Counted from the stretch's first letter, positions 42,189 through 51,227 are shown. The stretch: DNA of 64,000 nt from Blastococcus sp. URHD0036 (GCF_000701365.1 NZ_JNIK01000017.1:62001-126000); one strand, 5' to 3'. Program-made: numbers and translations. The notes: generated by a model not told the origin, from the sequence alone.

Positions 42189-43357
42189 CGCATCTCCCCG
42201 GCCCCGACGTACGGGTGCGCGCTGACCAGCGGCCGGCCCTCGGCGAACCGCTCCAGCCGGAAGTCCGCGGCGGGGACGTCGGGATCGGTGCTGTCGCCCT
42301 CCAGGACGAGGTCGGCCACGAGGTCGCCCACCGCGGGACTGATCTTGAAGCCGTGACCGGCGAACCCGGCGGCGAGCACCAGGCCCTCGACGCCGGCGAC
42401 CGGCGCGATGACCGGGTTCCAGTCCGGCGGCACGTCGTACACGCCGGCGTAGGTGTGGGTGACCGACGGGTCGGGGAAGCCCGGGAAGCGGTGCAGCACC
42501 TTCTCCGCGTACTTCTCGACGCTGGCCGGGGCCGCGATGTTCGAGTAGTCGTCGGGGTCGACGAGCCCCTCCCGGAAGTCGGCGTGGTCGCTGTTGCCGA
42601 CGAGGAACTGGCCGGCCCCCTCGACCCGGCAGTACTGCAGGCTCACCAGGTCGCTGATCACCGGCAGGTCCGGCAGCGGCTCCCCGGCGTCCACGACCAG
42701 CAGTTCGGAGCGGTAGGCCTCGACCGGGAAGTCGATCCCGAGGTCGGCCAGCAGCGTCGCCGACCACCAGCCGGAGGCGACCACGACGACGTCGGCCTCG
42801 ACGACCTCCCCGCCCTCGAGCTCGACGCCGGTGACCCGCTCCCCCGTGGTGACGACGCGGGCGACCGGGGTGTTCTGCCGGATCCGCGCGCCGCCGTCGC
42901 GGGCGACCCGGCCGAAGTGCAGCGCGAGCTGGGTGGCGTCGGCGAACCCGCCGCGGGCCTCGTAGGAGGCGAGCGCGACGTCGTCGACGTTCAGCATCGG
43001 CCACATCGCCTGGAGCTCGGCGGGGTCGATGAGGTCGACCTCGATGCCCAGCGACTGGTGCATCGCCGTGTTGGCCTTGAGGGGCTCGGCGTTCTCGTCC
43101 CCCACGAGGACGGCGTAGCCCACCTGGCGGAACCCGACCTCCGCCCCGAGCTCCTCGAACACGGGGAGGCTGCGCAGCGCCATGGCGGCGATCGAGGGGA
43201 CGCCGTAGTGCGCCCGCACGATGCCGCTGGACTTGCCGGTGCCCCCGCTGACGAGCGAGGAGCGCTCCAGCACGAGCACCTCACCGACGCCGCGGGCGGT
43301 GAGCGCGCGGGCGATGGACAGGCCGATCAGCCCGCCGCCGACGACGACGACCCTCAC
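42185..43357 (-). CDS. FAD-dependent amine oxidoreductase, sarcosine oxidase beta-like (DAO family)
   Basis: A 390-residue DAO-fold flavoprotein. VVVVGGGLIGLSIARAL is at the N-terminus, followed by RSSLVSGGTGKSSGIVRAHYG, where covalent or close FAD contacts usually lie. The C-terminal FAD motif is GVYDVPPDWNPVIAPVAGVEGLVLAAGFAGHGFKISPAVG. It should oxidise a secondary amine or N-methylamino acid such as sarcosine or N-methylglutamate. No alpha, gamma or delta partner subunits are nearby. GTG 43357 overlaps the stop of the GlxD-like gene (GTGA). Confidence 0.92.
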   Translation of the reverse strand: MRVVVVGGGLIGLSIARALTARGVGEVLVLERSSLVSGGTGKSSGIVRAHYGVPSIAAMALRSLPVFEELGAEVGFRQVGYAVLVGDENAEPLKANTAMHQSLGIEVDLIDPAELQAMWPMLNVDDVALASYEARGGFADATQLALHFGRVARDGGARIRQNTPVARVVTTGERVTGVELEGGEVVEADVVVVASGWWSATLLADLGIDFPVEAYRSELLVVDAGEPLPDLPVISDLVSLQYCRVEGAGQFLVGNSDHADFREGLVDPDDYSNIAAPASVEKYAEKVLHRFPGFPDPSVTHTYAGVYDVPPDWNPVIAPVAGVEGLVLAAGFAGHGFKISPAVGDLVADLVLEGDSTDPDVPAADFRLERFAEGRPLVSAHPYVGAGEMR

Positions 43358-44700
43358 CAGGTCCCCTGACCGGGGATCCAGCCGGTGCCGGCGAGCGGGA
43401 CGCGGGCCATGGCGGCGGCCTCGATGGAGAGCGCGACCAGGTCCTCGGGCTCGAGGTGGGTGACGTGCGCCTTGCCGCAGGCCCGGGCCACCGTCTGCGC
43501 CTCCATGGTCAGGACGCGGAGGAAGTTGGCGACCCGCCGCCCGCCGGCCACCGGGTCCAGGGCCTTCTGCAGCTCGGGGTCCTGGGTGGTGATGCCGGCC
43601 GGGTCCTGGCCCGCCTGGTACTGGTCGTAGAAGCCGGGTGCGGAGCCCAGCGCCTCGTACGCGGCCGCGTACTTCGGGTCGTTGTCCCCCAGCGCGATCA
43701 GCGCCGCGGTGCCGATCGCGACGGCGTCGGCCCCGAGCGCCAGGCACTTGGCGACGTCGGCCCCGTTGCGGATGCCGCCGGAGACGATCAACTGCACGCC
43801 GCCGGGCTGCTTGTGCACCCCGAGCTCCTGCAGCGCCTGCACCGCCTGCGGGATCGCCGCGATCGTCGGGATGCCGACGTGCTCGATGAAGACCTCCTGC
43901 GTGGCGGCGGTGCCGCCCTGCATCCCGTCGACCACCACGACGTCGGCGCCGGCGTGCACCGCCAGCTTCACGTCGTAGTAGGTCCGGCTGGCGCCGACCT
44001 TGACGTAGACCGGCTTCTCCCAGTCGGTGATCTCCCGGAGCTCGGCGATCTTGATGGTGAGGTCGTCGGGGCCGGTCCAGTCGGGATGGCGGGAGGCCGA
44101 GCGCTGGTCGATGCCCTGCGGCAGGTCGCGCATGCCGGCCACCCGCTCGGACACCTTCTGGCCCAGCAGCATCCCGCCGCCGCCGGGCTTGGCGCCCTGG
44201 CCGAGGACGATCTCGATGGCGTCGGCCCGGCGGAGGTCGTCGGGGTTCATGCCGTACCGGTTGGGGAGGTACTGGTAGACGAGGTGCTTGGAGTGCCCGC
44301 GCTCCTCCGGCGTCATCCCGCCGTCGCCGGTCGTGGTCGACGTGCCGGTCTCCGACGCGCCGCGGCCCAGCGCCTCCTTGGCCCGGCCCGACAGCGCCCC
44401 GAAGGACATCCCGGCGATGGTGACCGGGATGTCCAGGTGCAGCGGGAACCTGGCGTTCCGCGCACCGAGGACGACGTCCGTGCCGCACTTCTCCCGGTAG
44501 CCCTCCAGCGGGTAGCGGCTCATGCTCGCGCCGAGGAAGAGCAGGTCGTCGAAGTGCGGCAGCGCCCGCTTGGCGCCCCAGCCGCGGATGTCGTAGATCC
44601 CGGTCTCGGCGGCCCGCTGGATCGCGGCGATGGTGGTGCGGTCGAAGGTCGCGGACTCGCGCAGACCCCGCCGGGCCCGGTCCTCAGGAGTGGCGGTCAT
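43354..44700 (-). CDS. FMN-binding glutamate synthase-like protein (GlxD/MgsC type)
   Basis: A 448-residue protein equal to the FMN domain of glutamate synthase. ITIAGMSFGALSGRAKEALGRGA, TGDGGMTPEER, KPGGGGMLLGQKV, DVVVVDGMQGGTAA and SGGIRNGADVAKCLALGADAVAIGTAAL are all present. As a stand-alone protein it matches rhizobial GlxD and MgsC of N-methylglutamate synthase. ATG 44700 lies 11 nt after the GlxC-like stop with GAGGA upstream. It would form the FMN-carrying subunit with the GlxB- and GlxC-like products. Confidence 0.93.
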   Translation of the reverse strand: MTATPEDRARRGLRESATFDRTTIAAIQRAAETGIYDIRGWGAKRALPHFDDLLFLGASMSRYPLEGYREKCGTDVVLGARNARFPLHLDIPVTIAGMSFGALSGRAKEALGRGASETGTSTTTGDGGMTPEERGHSKHLVYQYLPNRYGMNPDDLRRADAIEIVLGQGAKPGGGGMLLGQKVSERVAGMRDLPQGIDQRSASRHPDWTGPDDLTIKIAELREITDWEKPVYVKVGASRTYYDVKLAVHAGADVVVVDGMQGGTAATQEVFIEHVGIPTIAAIPQAVQALQELGVHKQPGGVQLIVSGGIRNGADVAKCLALGADAVAIGTAALIALGDNDPKYAAAYEALGSAPGFYDQYQAGQDPAGITTQDPELQKALDPVAGGRRVANFLRVLTMEAQTVARACGKAHVTHLEPEDLVALSIEAAAMARVPLAGTGWIPGQGTW

Positions 44701-44711
44701 CGTCGTCGTCC

Positions 44712-45386
44712 TCAGTAGGTGTTGTCCGAGTGGAAGTGGTAGAGCGTCCGGGCCGACCCGTAGCGGGTGTAGTCCGCCGGGTCGTCGTCCTCGTAGCAGG
44801 CGGCCTTCAGCAGGCCGGCCAGCTCCTCGCGGTGCTCGGGGCGCATCTCCTTGGCCACGCAGTCCGCGCCGAGGCTCCGCACGCTGCCGCGCACGTAGAG
44901 GCGGGCCTCGTAGATCGAGTCGCCGAGCGCGTCACCGGCGTCCCCGCGGACGACGAGCCGGCCGCGCTGGGCCATGAAGGCGCTCATGTGGCCGATGGAG
45001 CCGCCCACCACGATGTCCAGGCCCTTGAGCGAGATGCCGCAGCGGGCCGCGGCGTCGCCGTCCACGACGAGCAGCCCACCGCGCCCGGTGGCGCCGGCCG
45101 ACTGGGACGCGTTGCCGGTGACGTGCACCGTGCCGCTCATCATGTTCTCGGCGACCCCGGTGCCGGCGTTGCCCTCGATCGTCACGTCGGCCCGCTGGTT
45201 CATGCCCGCGGCGTAGTAGCCGACGTGGCCTCGGATCGTCACGGTCACCGGGGCGTCGAGGCCGACGGCGACGTTGTGCGCACCGCGCGGGTTCTCGACG
45301 ACGTACTCCCCGGCGAGACCCTCGACGTGCAGCGCGGCGTTGACCTCGCGCAGCGGCGTGGTGGCCAGGTCGAAGGTGGTGCTCAC
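44712..45386 (-). CDS. GlxC-like glutamate synthase C-terminal (beta-helix) subunit
   Basis: A 224-residue protein equal to the right-handed beta-helix domain of glutamate synthase (GXGXG repeats): VTVTIRGHVGYYAAGMNQ, VTIEGNAGTGVAENMMSG, TVHVTGNASQSAGATGRG, IVVGGSIGHMSAFMAQRG and LVVRGDAGDALGDSIYEA. It corresponds to MgsB/GlxC. GTG 45386 overlaps the GlxB-like stop (GTGA). The role is structural, shaping the ammonia channel between the amidotransferase and FMN subunits. Confidence 0.9.
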   Translation of the reverse strand: MSTTFDLATTPLREVNAALHVEGLAGEYVVENPRGAHNVAVGLDAPVTVTIRGHVGYYAAGMNQRADVTIEGNAGTGVAENMMSGTVHVTGNASQSAGATGRGGLLVVDGDAAARCGISLKGLDIVVGGSIGHMSAFMAQRGRLVVRGDAGDALGDSIYEARLYVRGSVRSLGADCVAKEMRPEHREELAGLLKAACYEDDDPADYTRYGSARTLYHFHSDNTY

Positions 45387-46306
45387 GCGGCCACCTCCGC
45401 GGCCTGCGGCGACCGGGTCCAGGCGTAGACGACCTCGGGCTCGGGCTCCCAGATCCGGGCCCGCTCGACCCCCGGCAGGGAGGCCAGCGCCCGGTACTCG
45501 CTGGCCATCGCCACCCAGTCGTCGGTCTCGGCGATGACGGCGGGCTTGCAGGCGATGGCGTCGCGGACGACGGCGAAGGAGTCCCGGTTGGAGACCAGCA
45601 GCGTGTAGAAGCCGTCGAAGGTCGTGGTGAGGTCGGTGAGCGCGGTCGCGACATCCGCGCCGGCGGCCAGGGCGCGGGCCACGAAGCGGGCGCCGACCTC
45701 GGTGTCGTTCTCGGAGTCGAACTCGATGCCGGCCGCGCGCAGGTCGCGGCGGATCGTCGCGTGGTTGGCGAAGGACCCGTTGTGCACCAGGCACTGGTCG
45801 GGCCCGACCGCGTACGGGTGCGCGCCGGACGACGTCACGGCCGACTCGGTGGCCATGCGGGTGTGGCCCACCCCCTGCCACCCGGTGGCCTCGGCCAGAC
45901 CCCACTGCTGCGCGAGCGCCCGCGGGGAGCCGACGCCCTTGAGGACGGCGACGTCGTTGCCGAACCCGCCGACGAGGACGTGCGGGTAGCAGGCCCGGGC
46001 GGCGGCCAGCAGGGCCTCGGGGGTTCCCGCGGCGCTGGCCAGCAGCACGTCGCCGACCGCGCGCGCCGACACCTCGGTGTGCAGCGCGGCGCCCAGGGCC
46101 GCGGCCACCTCGGCAGCCGGCGCCGCGAGGTCGACGAGGGAGATCGTGGCCAGGCCGGCCGGCGACCACCCGTCGTCGCCGTACACGGCGATGCCCGCGG
46201 AGTCGGCCCCGCGGTCCTCCATCTCGCAGAGCATCCCGGTGAGCAGCTCGCCCAGCCGGGCGTGGAGCTCGGGGTTGCGCAGGTGCAACCCGACGATCCC
46301 GCACAT
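45383..46306 (-). CDS. class II glutamine amidotransferase (GlxB/MgsA type)
   Basis: A 307-residue Ntn glutaminase domain. Met1-Cys2-Gly3 exposes the nucleophile Cys2 after methionine removal. DRGADSAGIAVYG, GHTRMATESAVTSSGAHPYAVGP and CLVHNGSFANHATIRRDL are the class II motifs. It corresponds to the glutaminase domain of glutamate synthase as a separate subunit. ATG 46306 follows GGGAGG. Its place after a glutamine-synthetase-like gene suggests it handles glutamine or gamma-glutamylamides made by that enzyme. Confidence 0.93.
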   Translation of the reverse strand: MCGIVGLHLRNPELHARLGELLTGMLCEMEDRGADSAGIAVYGDDGWSPAGLATISLVDLAAPAAEVAAALGAALHTEVSARAVGDVLLASAAGTPEALLAAARACYPHVLVGGFGNDVAVLKGVGSPRALAQQWGLAEATGWQGVGHTRMATESAVTSSGAHPYAVGPDQCLVHNGSFANHATIRRDLRAAGIEFDSENDTEVGARFVARALAAGADVATALTDLTTTFDGFYTLLVSNRDSFAVVRDAIACKPAVIAETDDWVAMASEYRALASLPGVERARIWEPEPEVVYAWTRSPQAAEVAA

Positions 46307-46320
46307 GTGGTGGTCCTCCC

Positions 46321-47646
46321 TCAGATCGCCGTCAGGTAGCGGTCGTGCTCCCAGGTGGAGACGGCCGAGTGGTAGGCGAAGAACTCGTCCTTCTTCAGCC
46401 CGGCGAAGTAGTCGGCGACGCCGGGGCCGACCGCGTCGAGGACGCCCTTGACGACGTCGTCGGCGTCGAACGCGTCGACCGCGTGCAGCAGGGTCGCGGG
46501 GAACGGCGTGCCGGGGCCGGTGCCCACGTCGCCGAGCGCGAGGCCGAGCGCGACGCCGTCCAGCCCGGCGCCGACCGCGGCCGCGATGGCCAGGTAGGGG
46601 TTGGCCGACCCGTCACCGCCGCGCAGCTCGATCCGCTGGTCGTCGGGGATGCGCACGTAGTGGGTGCGGTCGTTCCCGCCATAGGTCGGCAGGGTGGGCG
46701 CCCAGGTCGCCCCGCTGGCGCTCGAGGCCGACGACCCGGTGCGCTTGTAGGAGTTGACCGTCGGCGCGATCACCGCCTGCAGCGCGCAGGCGTGCTCGAG
46801 GAGGCCGGCGACGAAGCTGTACGCCGTCTTGGACAGGCCGAGCCCGATCGGGTCGGCGTCCTCCCCCGCCGGGAAGACGGCCGTCCCCGTGGCCGCGTCG
46901 CGCAGCGAGAGGTGCAGGTGCAGCCCCGAACCCGTCCGGTCGGCGAACGGCTTCGGCATGAAGGTCGCGATCATCCCGCGCTCGGCGGCCATCACGTTGA
47001 GCAGGTAGCGCAGGGTGACGACCCGGTCGGCCGTGGTCAGGGCGTCGGCGTACTCGAAGTTCTGCTCGAACTGCCCGTTGCCGTCCTCGTGGTCGTTGGC
47101 GTAGTTGCCCCAGCCGAGGCTGTTCATGGCGGTGCTGATGCCGGTGAGGTGGTCGTACATCCGGGTCACGCCGCGGGCGTCGTAGCAGGGCCGGTCGGCG
47201 GTGTCCTGCGCGTCGGCGGGCACGAGGGCGCCACTGCTGTCCCGGCGGAGCAGGAAGTACTCGACCTCGGCTCCGGCGAACGGCACGTAGCCGGCCGCGG
47301 CCGCCGCCGCGACGGCCGCCTTCAGGATGACCCGGGGCGCGTAGGGCCAGGGCTTCCCCTCGACGTGCGGGTCGCAGTGCACGAGCGCGAGCCCCTCCTT
47401 CACGAAGGGGATCGGGGTGAAGGAGGCGACGTCGGGGATCGCCATGAGGTCCGGGTCCCGGGGCTGCTGCCCGATCGCGCCGACGGCGTACCCGGCGAAG
47501 CCCACGCCCTCGGTCGCCAGCTGCTCGACTGCCTCGACCGGCACCAGCTTGGCGCACGGCTTGCCGGTGAGGTCGACGAACAGGGCCAGGATGAACTTCG
47601 TCCCGGCCTCCTCGGCCCGGACGGCCAACTCGCTCGGTCCAGCCAT
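46321..47646 (-). CDS. glutamine synthetase-like enzyme (GlnT/gamma-glutamylmethylamide synthetase type)
   Basis: A 441-residue GS-fold ligase. Metal/ATP motifs are GAEVEYFLL, DHEDGNGQFEQNFEY, GSGLHLHLSL and NSYKRTG; the glutamate/ATP site is RIELRGGDGSANPYLAIAAA. The length and divergent N-terminus differ from housekeeping GlnA and match the GlnT/GmaS branch, which links glutamate to ammonia, methylamine or other amines. ATG 47646 has GAGGAG upstream; the longer frame is not needed. First gene of the amine operon, 14 nt before the GlxB-like gene. Confidence 0.9.
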   Translation of the reverse strand: MAGPSELAVRAEEAGTKFILALFVDLTGKPCAKLVPVEAVEQLATEGVGFAGYAVGAIGQQPRDPDLMAIPDVASFTPIPFVKEGLALVHCDPHVEGKPWPYAPRVILKAAVAAAAAAGYVPFAGAEVEYFLLRRDSSGALVPADAQDTADRPCYDARGVTRMYDHLTGISTAMNSLGWGNYANDHEDGNGQFEQNFEYADALTTADRVVTLRYLLNVMAAERGMIATFMPKPFADRTGSGLHLHLSLRDAATGTAVFPAGEDADPIGLGLSKTAYSFVAGLLEHACALQAVIAPTVNSYKRTGSSASSASGATWAPTLPTYGGNDRTHYVRIPDDQRIELRGGDGSANPYLAIAAAVGAGLDGVALGLALGDVGTGPGTPFPATLLHAVDAFDADDVVKGVLDAVGPGVADYFAGLKKDEFFAYHSAVSTWEHDRYLTAI

Positions 47647-47677
47647 GCGGCACTCCTCGGTGATCACTGCTGGGAAT

Positions 47678-47695
47678 CACTGTGTCACGACAGTG
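47678..47695. promoter_or_regulatory. inverted repeat upstream of the amine operon
   Basis: CACTGT-GTCACG-ACAGTG is a perfect 6-bp dyad with a 6-nt spacer, 31 nt before the GS-like start. An overlapping direct repeat (ATCACTG at 47674 and 47682 region) is also visible. It is a candidate operator for the XRE-cupin regulator or a nitrogen regulator; no clear GlnR box was found. Confidence 0.5.
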
Positions 47696-47841
47696 GACCG
47701 CAGCCGTGTTACGCACACCGCCGTGCCGCGTTTCGCGGAGGTAACCGGTGACCGTCGCGCTCCGGCTCTGTCCTGGCTATGTTTGTACTGATGGCGGGCC
47801 GCTGGTCGGCCCCGCGGGGACCTCGTCCGAGGAGACAGCGC

Positions 47842-48762
47842 ATGACCCGATCCCTGGACCCCGAGTTGGCGCCGTTCGTGCCGCTGCTCCCCGACCTGGA
47901 CGTCACCGACGCCGCCGCGGCGCGGGCGACGCTGGCGGCGATGCAGTCCGGCCGGCCGCCCTTCGCCCCGCCGCCCGGGGTGACCGTGGAGCGCCGGACC
48001 GTGCCGGGCACCGAGGTCCCCGTCGTGGTGTTCCGGCCGGACGCGGCCGGCCCGGCCCCGGCGCTGCTCTACGCGCACGGCGGCGGCTACGTGATGCACA
48101 GCGCGGAGACCGACCTCGCCTCGCCCGCGGGGCTCTGCGCGGAGGTCGGCGCGGTGGTGGCGTCGGTGGACTACCGGCTGGCGCCCGAGCACCGGTTCCC
48201 CGCGGCGTTCGACGACTGCTGGGCGGCCCTGTGCTGGCTGGCCGGGTCCGCAGCCGAGCTGGGCGTGGACCCGGCGCGGGTGGCCGTCGGCGGGGTCAGC
48301 GCGGGAGCCGGGCTGGCCGCGGCGCTCGCCCTGGCCGCGCGGGACCGCGGCGGACCGGCCGTGGCCTTCCAGCTGCTGGACATCCCGATGCTCGACGACC
48401 GGCTGGCGACGCCGTCCGTGCAGGCCTTCACCGACACCCCGCTGTGGGACCTGTCGAACGCCCGCACCGCCTGGCGGCACTACCTCGGGGACGGCTCGGC
48501 CACCCCCTACGCGGCGCCCGCCCGGTCCGACGACCTGGCCGGCCTGCCGCCGGCCTACCTCGCGGTGGCCGAGTTCGACCCGCTGCGCGACGAGGGCATC
48601 GAGTACGCCCAGCGGCTGATGGCGGCCGGGGTCCCGGTGGAGCTGCACGCCTTCCCCGGCACCTTCCACGGGTCGGCCGGGGCGTTCCCGCAGGCCGCGG
48701 TGTCCCGCCGCATGCGCGGCGAGCTGGTCGACGCGCTGCGCCGCGGGCTGGGTGTCGCGTGA
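47842..48762 (+). CDS. alpha/beta-hydrolase, HSL-family esterase
   Basis: A 306-residue hormone-sensitive-lipase-type esterase. Oxyanion HGGG is at residues 79-82, nucleophile elbow GVSAG has Ser153, the acid lies in AEFDPLRDEG and the histidine in FPGTFHGS. ATG 47842 follows GAGGAGA; upstream codons are shadow. Its stop overlaps the start of the Baeyer-Villiger monooxygenase by one base (TGATG), so it probably hydrolyses the ester or lactone that enzyme makes. Confidence 0.92.
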   Translation: MTRSLDPELAPFVPLLPDLDVTDAAAARATLAAMQSGRPPFAPPPGVTVERRTVPGTEVPVVVFRPDAAGPAPALLYAHGGGYVMHSAETDLASPAGLCAEVGAVVASVDYRLAPEHRFPAAFDDCWAALCWLAGSAAELGVDPARVAVGGVSAGAGLAAALALAARDRGGPAVAFQLLDIPMLDDRLATPSVQAFTDTPLWDLSNARTAWRHYLGDGSATPYAAPARSDDLAGLPPAYLAVAEFDPLRDEGIEYAQRLMAAGVPVELHAFPGTFHGSAGAFPQAAVSRRMRGELVDALRRGLGVA

Positions 48763-50381
48763 TGAGTACGGACGTCGACGTCGTCGTGATCGGCGCAGGC
48801 TTCGGTGGCATCTACGCGATCCACCGGCTGCGGGAGGCCGGGTTCGCGGTGCGTGCCTTCGAGGCAGGCAGCGACGTCGGCGGGGTGTGGTTCTGGAACC
48901 GCTACCCCGGCGCCCGCTGCGACGTGCCGAGCCTCAGCTACCAGTACTCCTTCTCCCCCGAGCTGGACCGCGACTGGAACTGGAGCGAGCGGTTCGCCAC
49001 CCAACCGGAGATCCAGCGCTATGCCCGCTTCGTCGCCGAGCGGCTCGACGTCGTGGGTGCGATCACCTTCGACACCCGGGTGACCGCGGCGGCGTGGGAC
49101 GAGGGGCTGACCGGCTGGCGGGTGACCACCTCCGCCGGCGAGACGGTGACCTGCCGCTTCCTGGTCTCGGCGGTCGGTGCCCTGTCCGCGGCGCAGACCC
49201 CGCCGTTCCCGGGCCTGGACTCGTTCGCCGGCCGGGCGCTGCACACCTCGCAGTGGCCGGACGAGGGCGTGGACCTGACCGGCAAGCGGGTCGCCGTCAT
49301 CGGCACCGGATCCTCCGGCATCCAGGCCGTGCCCGAGATCGCCCGGTCGGCGGCGCACGTGACCGTCTTCCAGCGGACGGCGAACTTCAGCCTGCCCGCC
49401 CAGAACCGGCCGCTGTCGGACGACGAGCTGGCGCGGGCCAAGGCGGGGTACCCGGACCGGCGGGCGGCGACGTTCACCACCCGGGCCGGGCACGTCATCC
49501 CGACCACCGGCAAGCGGATCCTCGAGGTCTCCCCCGAGGAGCGCCGGGCCGAACTCGAGAAGGCCTGGGAGTTCGGCGGCAACGAGTTCCTCGCGACGTT
49601 CATCGACACCAGCAAGGACCTCGAGGCCAACGCGCTGCTGGCCGACTTCGTCCGCGACAAGATCCGCTCGATCGTCACGGATCCGGAGACCGCCGAGAAG
49701 CTCAGCCCGCGCGGGCACCCGATCGGCTCGAAGCGGATCTGCGTGGACACCGCCTACTACGAGACGTTCAACTCCCCGCACGTCGAGCTGGTCGACCTGC
49801 GCGACGAGACCATCGAGACGTTCACCCCGACCGGGCTGCGCACCACCGCCGGCGAGTACGCGTTTGACACCGTCGTCTTCGCCACCGGGTTCGACGCGCT
49901 CACCGGCGCGCTGACCCGGATCGACGTCCGCGGGGTCGGCGGCCGGTCACTCGCCGAGGAGTGGGCGCCGGGCGCGCAGACCTACCTCGGGCTCGCCGTC
50001 CCGGGCTTCCCGAACCTCTTCACGCTCACCGGGCCGGGCAGCCCGTCGGTGCTGGTCACGGTGGTGATCGCCATCGAGCAGCACGTCGACTGGGTGACCG
50101 ACCACCTGGTGCACCTGTGCTCGGCCGGGCTGACGCGGACCGAGGCGGAGCCGGCCGCCCGCGACCAGTGGACCGAGGAGGTCCAGGCCGCGACGCAGCT
50201 GACGCTGCACCGGCACGCCCCGAGCTCCTGGTACCTCGGCACGAACGTGCCGGGCAAGCCGCGGCTGTTCCTGCCCTACGCCGGCGGGCTGGACGCCTAC
50301 CGGCGGATCTGCGACGAGGTGGCCACCGACGGCTACCGCGGCTTCACCATGACCGGAGTGCGGGAAGAGGTGGCCTCGTGA
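48762..50381 (+). CDS. Baeyer-Villiger flavin monooxygenase
   Basis: A 539-residue class B flavoprotein. FAD site VIGAGFGGIYAIHRL, NADPH site VIGTGSSGIQAVPEI and the BVMO fingerprint FAGRALHTSQWP (residues 155-166) are all present, as is the substrate-side NRYPGARCDVPSLSYQYSF typical of cyclohexanone monooxygenases. It converts a ketone into an ester or lactone with NADPH and O2. It sits between an esterase and an SDR, forming a complete alcohol-to-ketone-to-ester-to-acid module. Ketone identity is unknown. Confidence 0.94.
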   Translation: MSTDVDVVVIGAGFGGIYAIHRLREAGFAVRAFEAGSDVGGVWFWNRYPGARCDVPSLSYQYSFSPELDRDWNWSERFATQPEIQRYARFVAERLDVVGAITFDTRVTAAAWDEGLTGWRVTTSAGETVTCRFLVSAVGALSAAQTPPFPGLDSFAGRALHTSQWPDEGVDLTGKRVAVIGTGSSGIQAVPEIARSAAHVTVFQRTANFSLPAQNRPLSDDELARAKAGYPDRRAATFTTRAGHVIPTTGKRILEVSPEERRAELEKAWEFGGNEFLATFIDTSKDLEANALLADFVRDKIRSIVTDPETAEKLSPRGHPIGSKRICVDTAYYETFNSPHVELVDLRDETIETFTPTGLRTTAGEYAFDTVVFATGFDALTGALTRIDVRGVGGRSLAEEWAPGAQTYLGLAVPGFPNLFTLTGPGSPSVLVTVVIAIEQHVDWVTDHLVHLCSAGLTRTEAEPAARDQWTEEVQAATQLTLHRHAPSSWYLGTNVPGKPRLFLPYAGGLDAYRRICDEVATDGYRGFTMTGVREEVAS

Positions 50382-51109
50382 GGCTGGACGGACGGCGGGT
50401 GCTGGTCACCGGGGCGGCCTCGGGCATGGGTGCGGCGATCGCGCGCCTGTTCGCCACCGAGGGCGCCCGGGTCGCGGTGCTCGACCGCGACGCCGACGGG
50501 GCGGCCCGGATCGCGGCAGAGGTCGGTGGCAGCGCGCACGCCGTCGACGTCTCCGACCCTGCGGCCGTCGGCCCGGCGGTGGCGGCCGCCGCCGCGGCGA
50601 TGGGCGGCGTCGACGGCGTGGTGAACGCCGCCGGGATCCTGCTCGACCGCCCGGCCGCGGAGACGACACCGGCCGACGTCGCCCAGCTGGTCGGGGTGAA
50701 CCTGGCCGGCCCGCTCTACGTCTGCCAGGCCGCGCTGCCCCATCTCCAGGCGGCCAGGCGCGCGACGATCGTGAACGTGGCCTCGATGGCGGCGCTGCGC
50801 CCCGTGGTGGGGATGGCCGTCTACTCCGCGACCAAGGCCGGGCTGCTGGCGATGAGCCACTCGCTGGCCTACGAGTGGGGGCCCGACATCCGGGTGAACA
50901 CCGTCTGCCCGGGGATCATCCGCACGCCGATGACCGAGTACCTGTTCGACCCGGCGCACCCGGCCTACGAGACGATCCCCGGCCGGCACGCCCTCGGCCG
51001 GGCCGGCGAGCCCGAGGAGGTCGCGGCGGGGGTCCTGTTCCTCACCAGCGACGAGTCCTCGTTCATCTCCCGCACCGAGCTGGCGATCAACGGCGGCACC
51101 TACCGCTGA
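50378..51109 (+). CDS. SDR family oxidoreductase
   Basis: A 243-residue short-chain dehydrogenase. VLVTGAASGMGAAIA, VVNAAGI, VASMAAL, YSATK and SRTELAINGGTYR are visible. GTG 50378 overlaps the monooxygenase stop (GTGA). It likely oxidises the alcohol that becomes the monooxygenase substrate. Last gene of the operon, followed by a strong hairpin terminator. Confidence 0.9.
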   Translation: MRLDGRRVLVTGAASGMGAAIARLFATEGARVAVLDRDADGAARIAAEVGGSAHAVDVSDPAAVGPAVAAAAAAMGGVDGVVNAAGILLDRPAAETTPADVAQLVGVNLAGPLYVCQAALPHLQAARRATIVNVASMAALRPVVGMAVYSATKAGLLAMSHSLAYEWGPDIRVNTVCPGIIRTPMTEYLFDPAHPAYETIPGRHALGRAGEPEEVAAGVLFLTSDESSFISRTELAINGGTYR

Positions 51110-51158
51110 CCCCACCGCGCCGCCGTCCCCATGCCGCGAGCCGGCACTGCCGTGGTGT

Positions 51159-51196
51159 GGACCCGACTGCCGCGCCACAGCGCGGCAGTCGGGTCC
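51159..51196. terminator. hairpin terminator between convergent operons, 16-bp stem
   Basis: Arms 51159-51174 and 51181-51196 pair perfectly over 16 bp with loop CCACAG. It lies 49 nt after the SDR stop and 31 nt before the end of the convergent RraA-like gene, so it may act in both directions. Confidence 0.82.
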
Positions 51197-51227
51197 CTTC
51201 GGCGGCACCGCCGCGGGAGTCGGCGAC

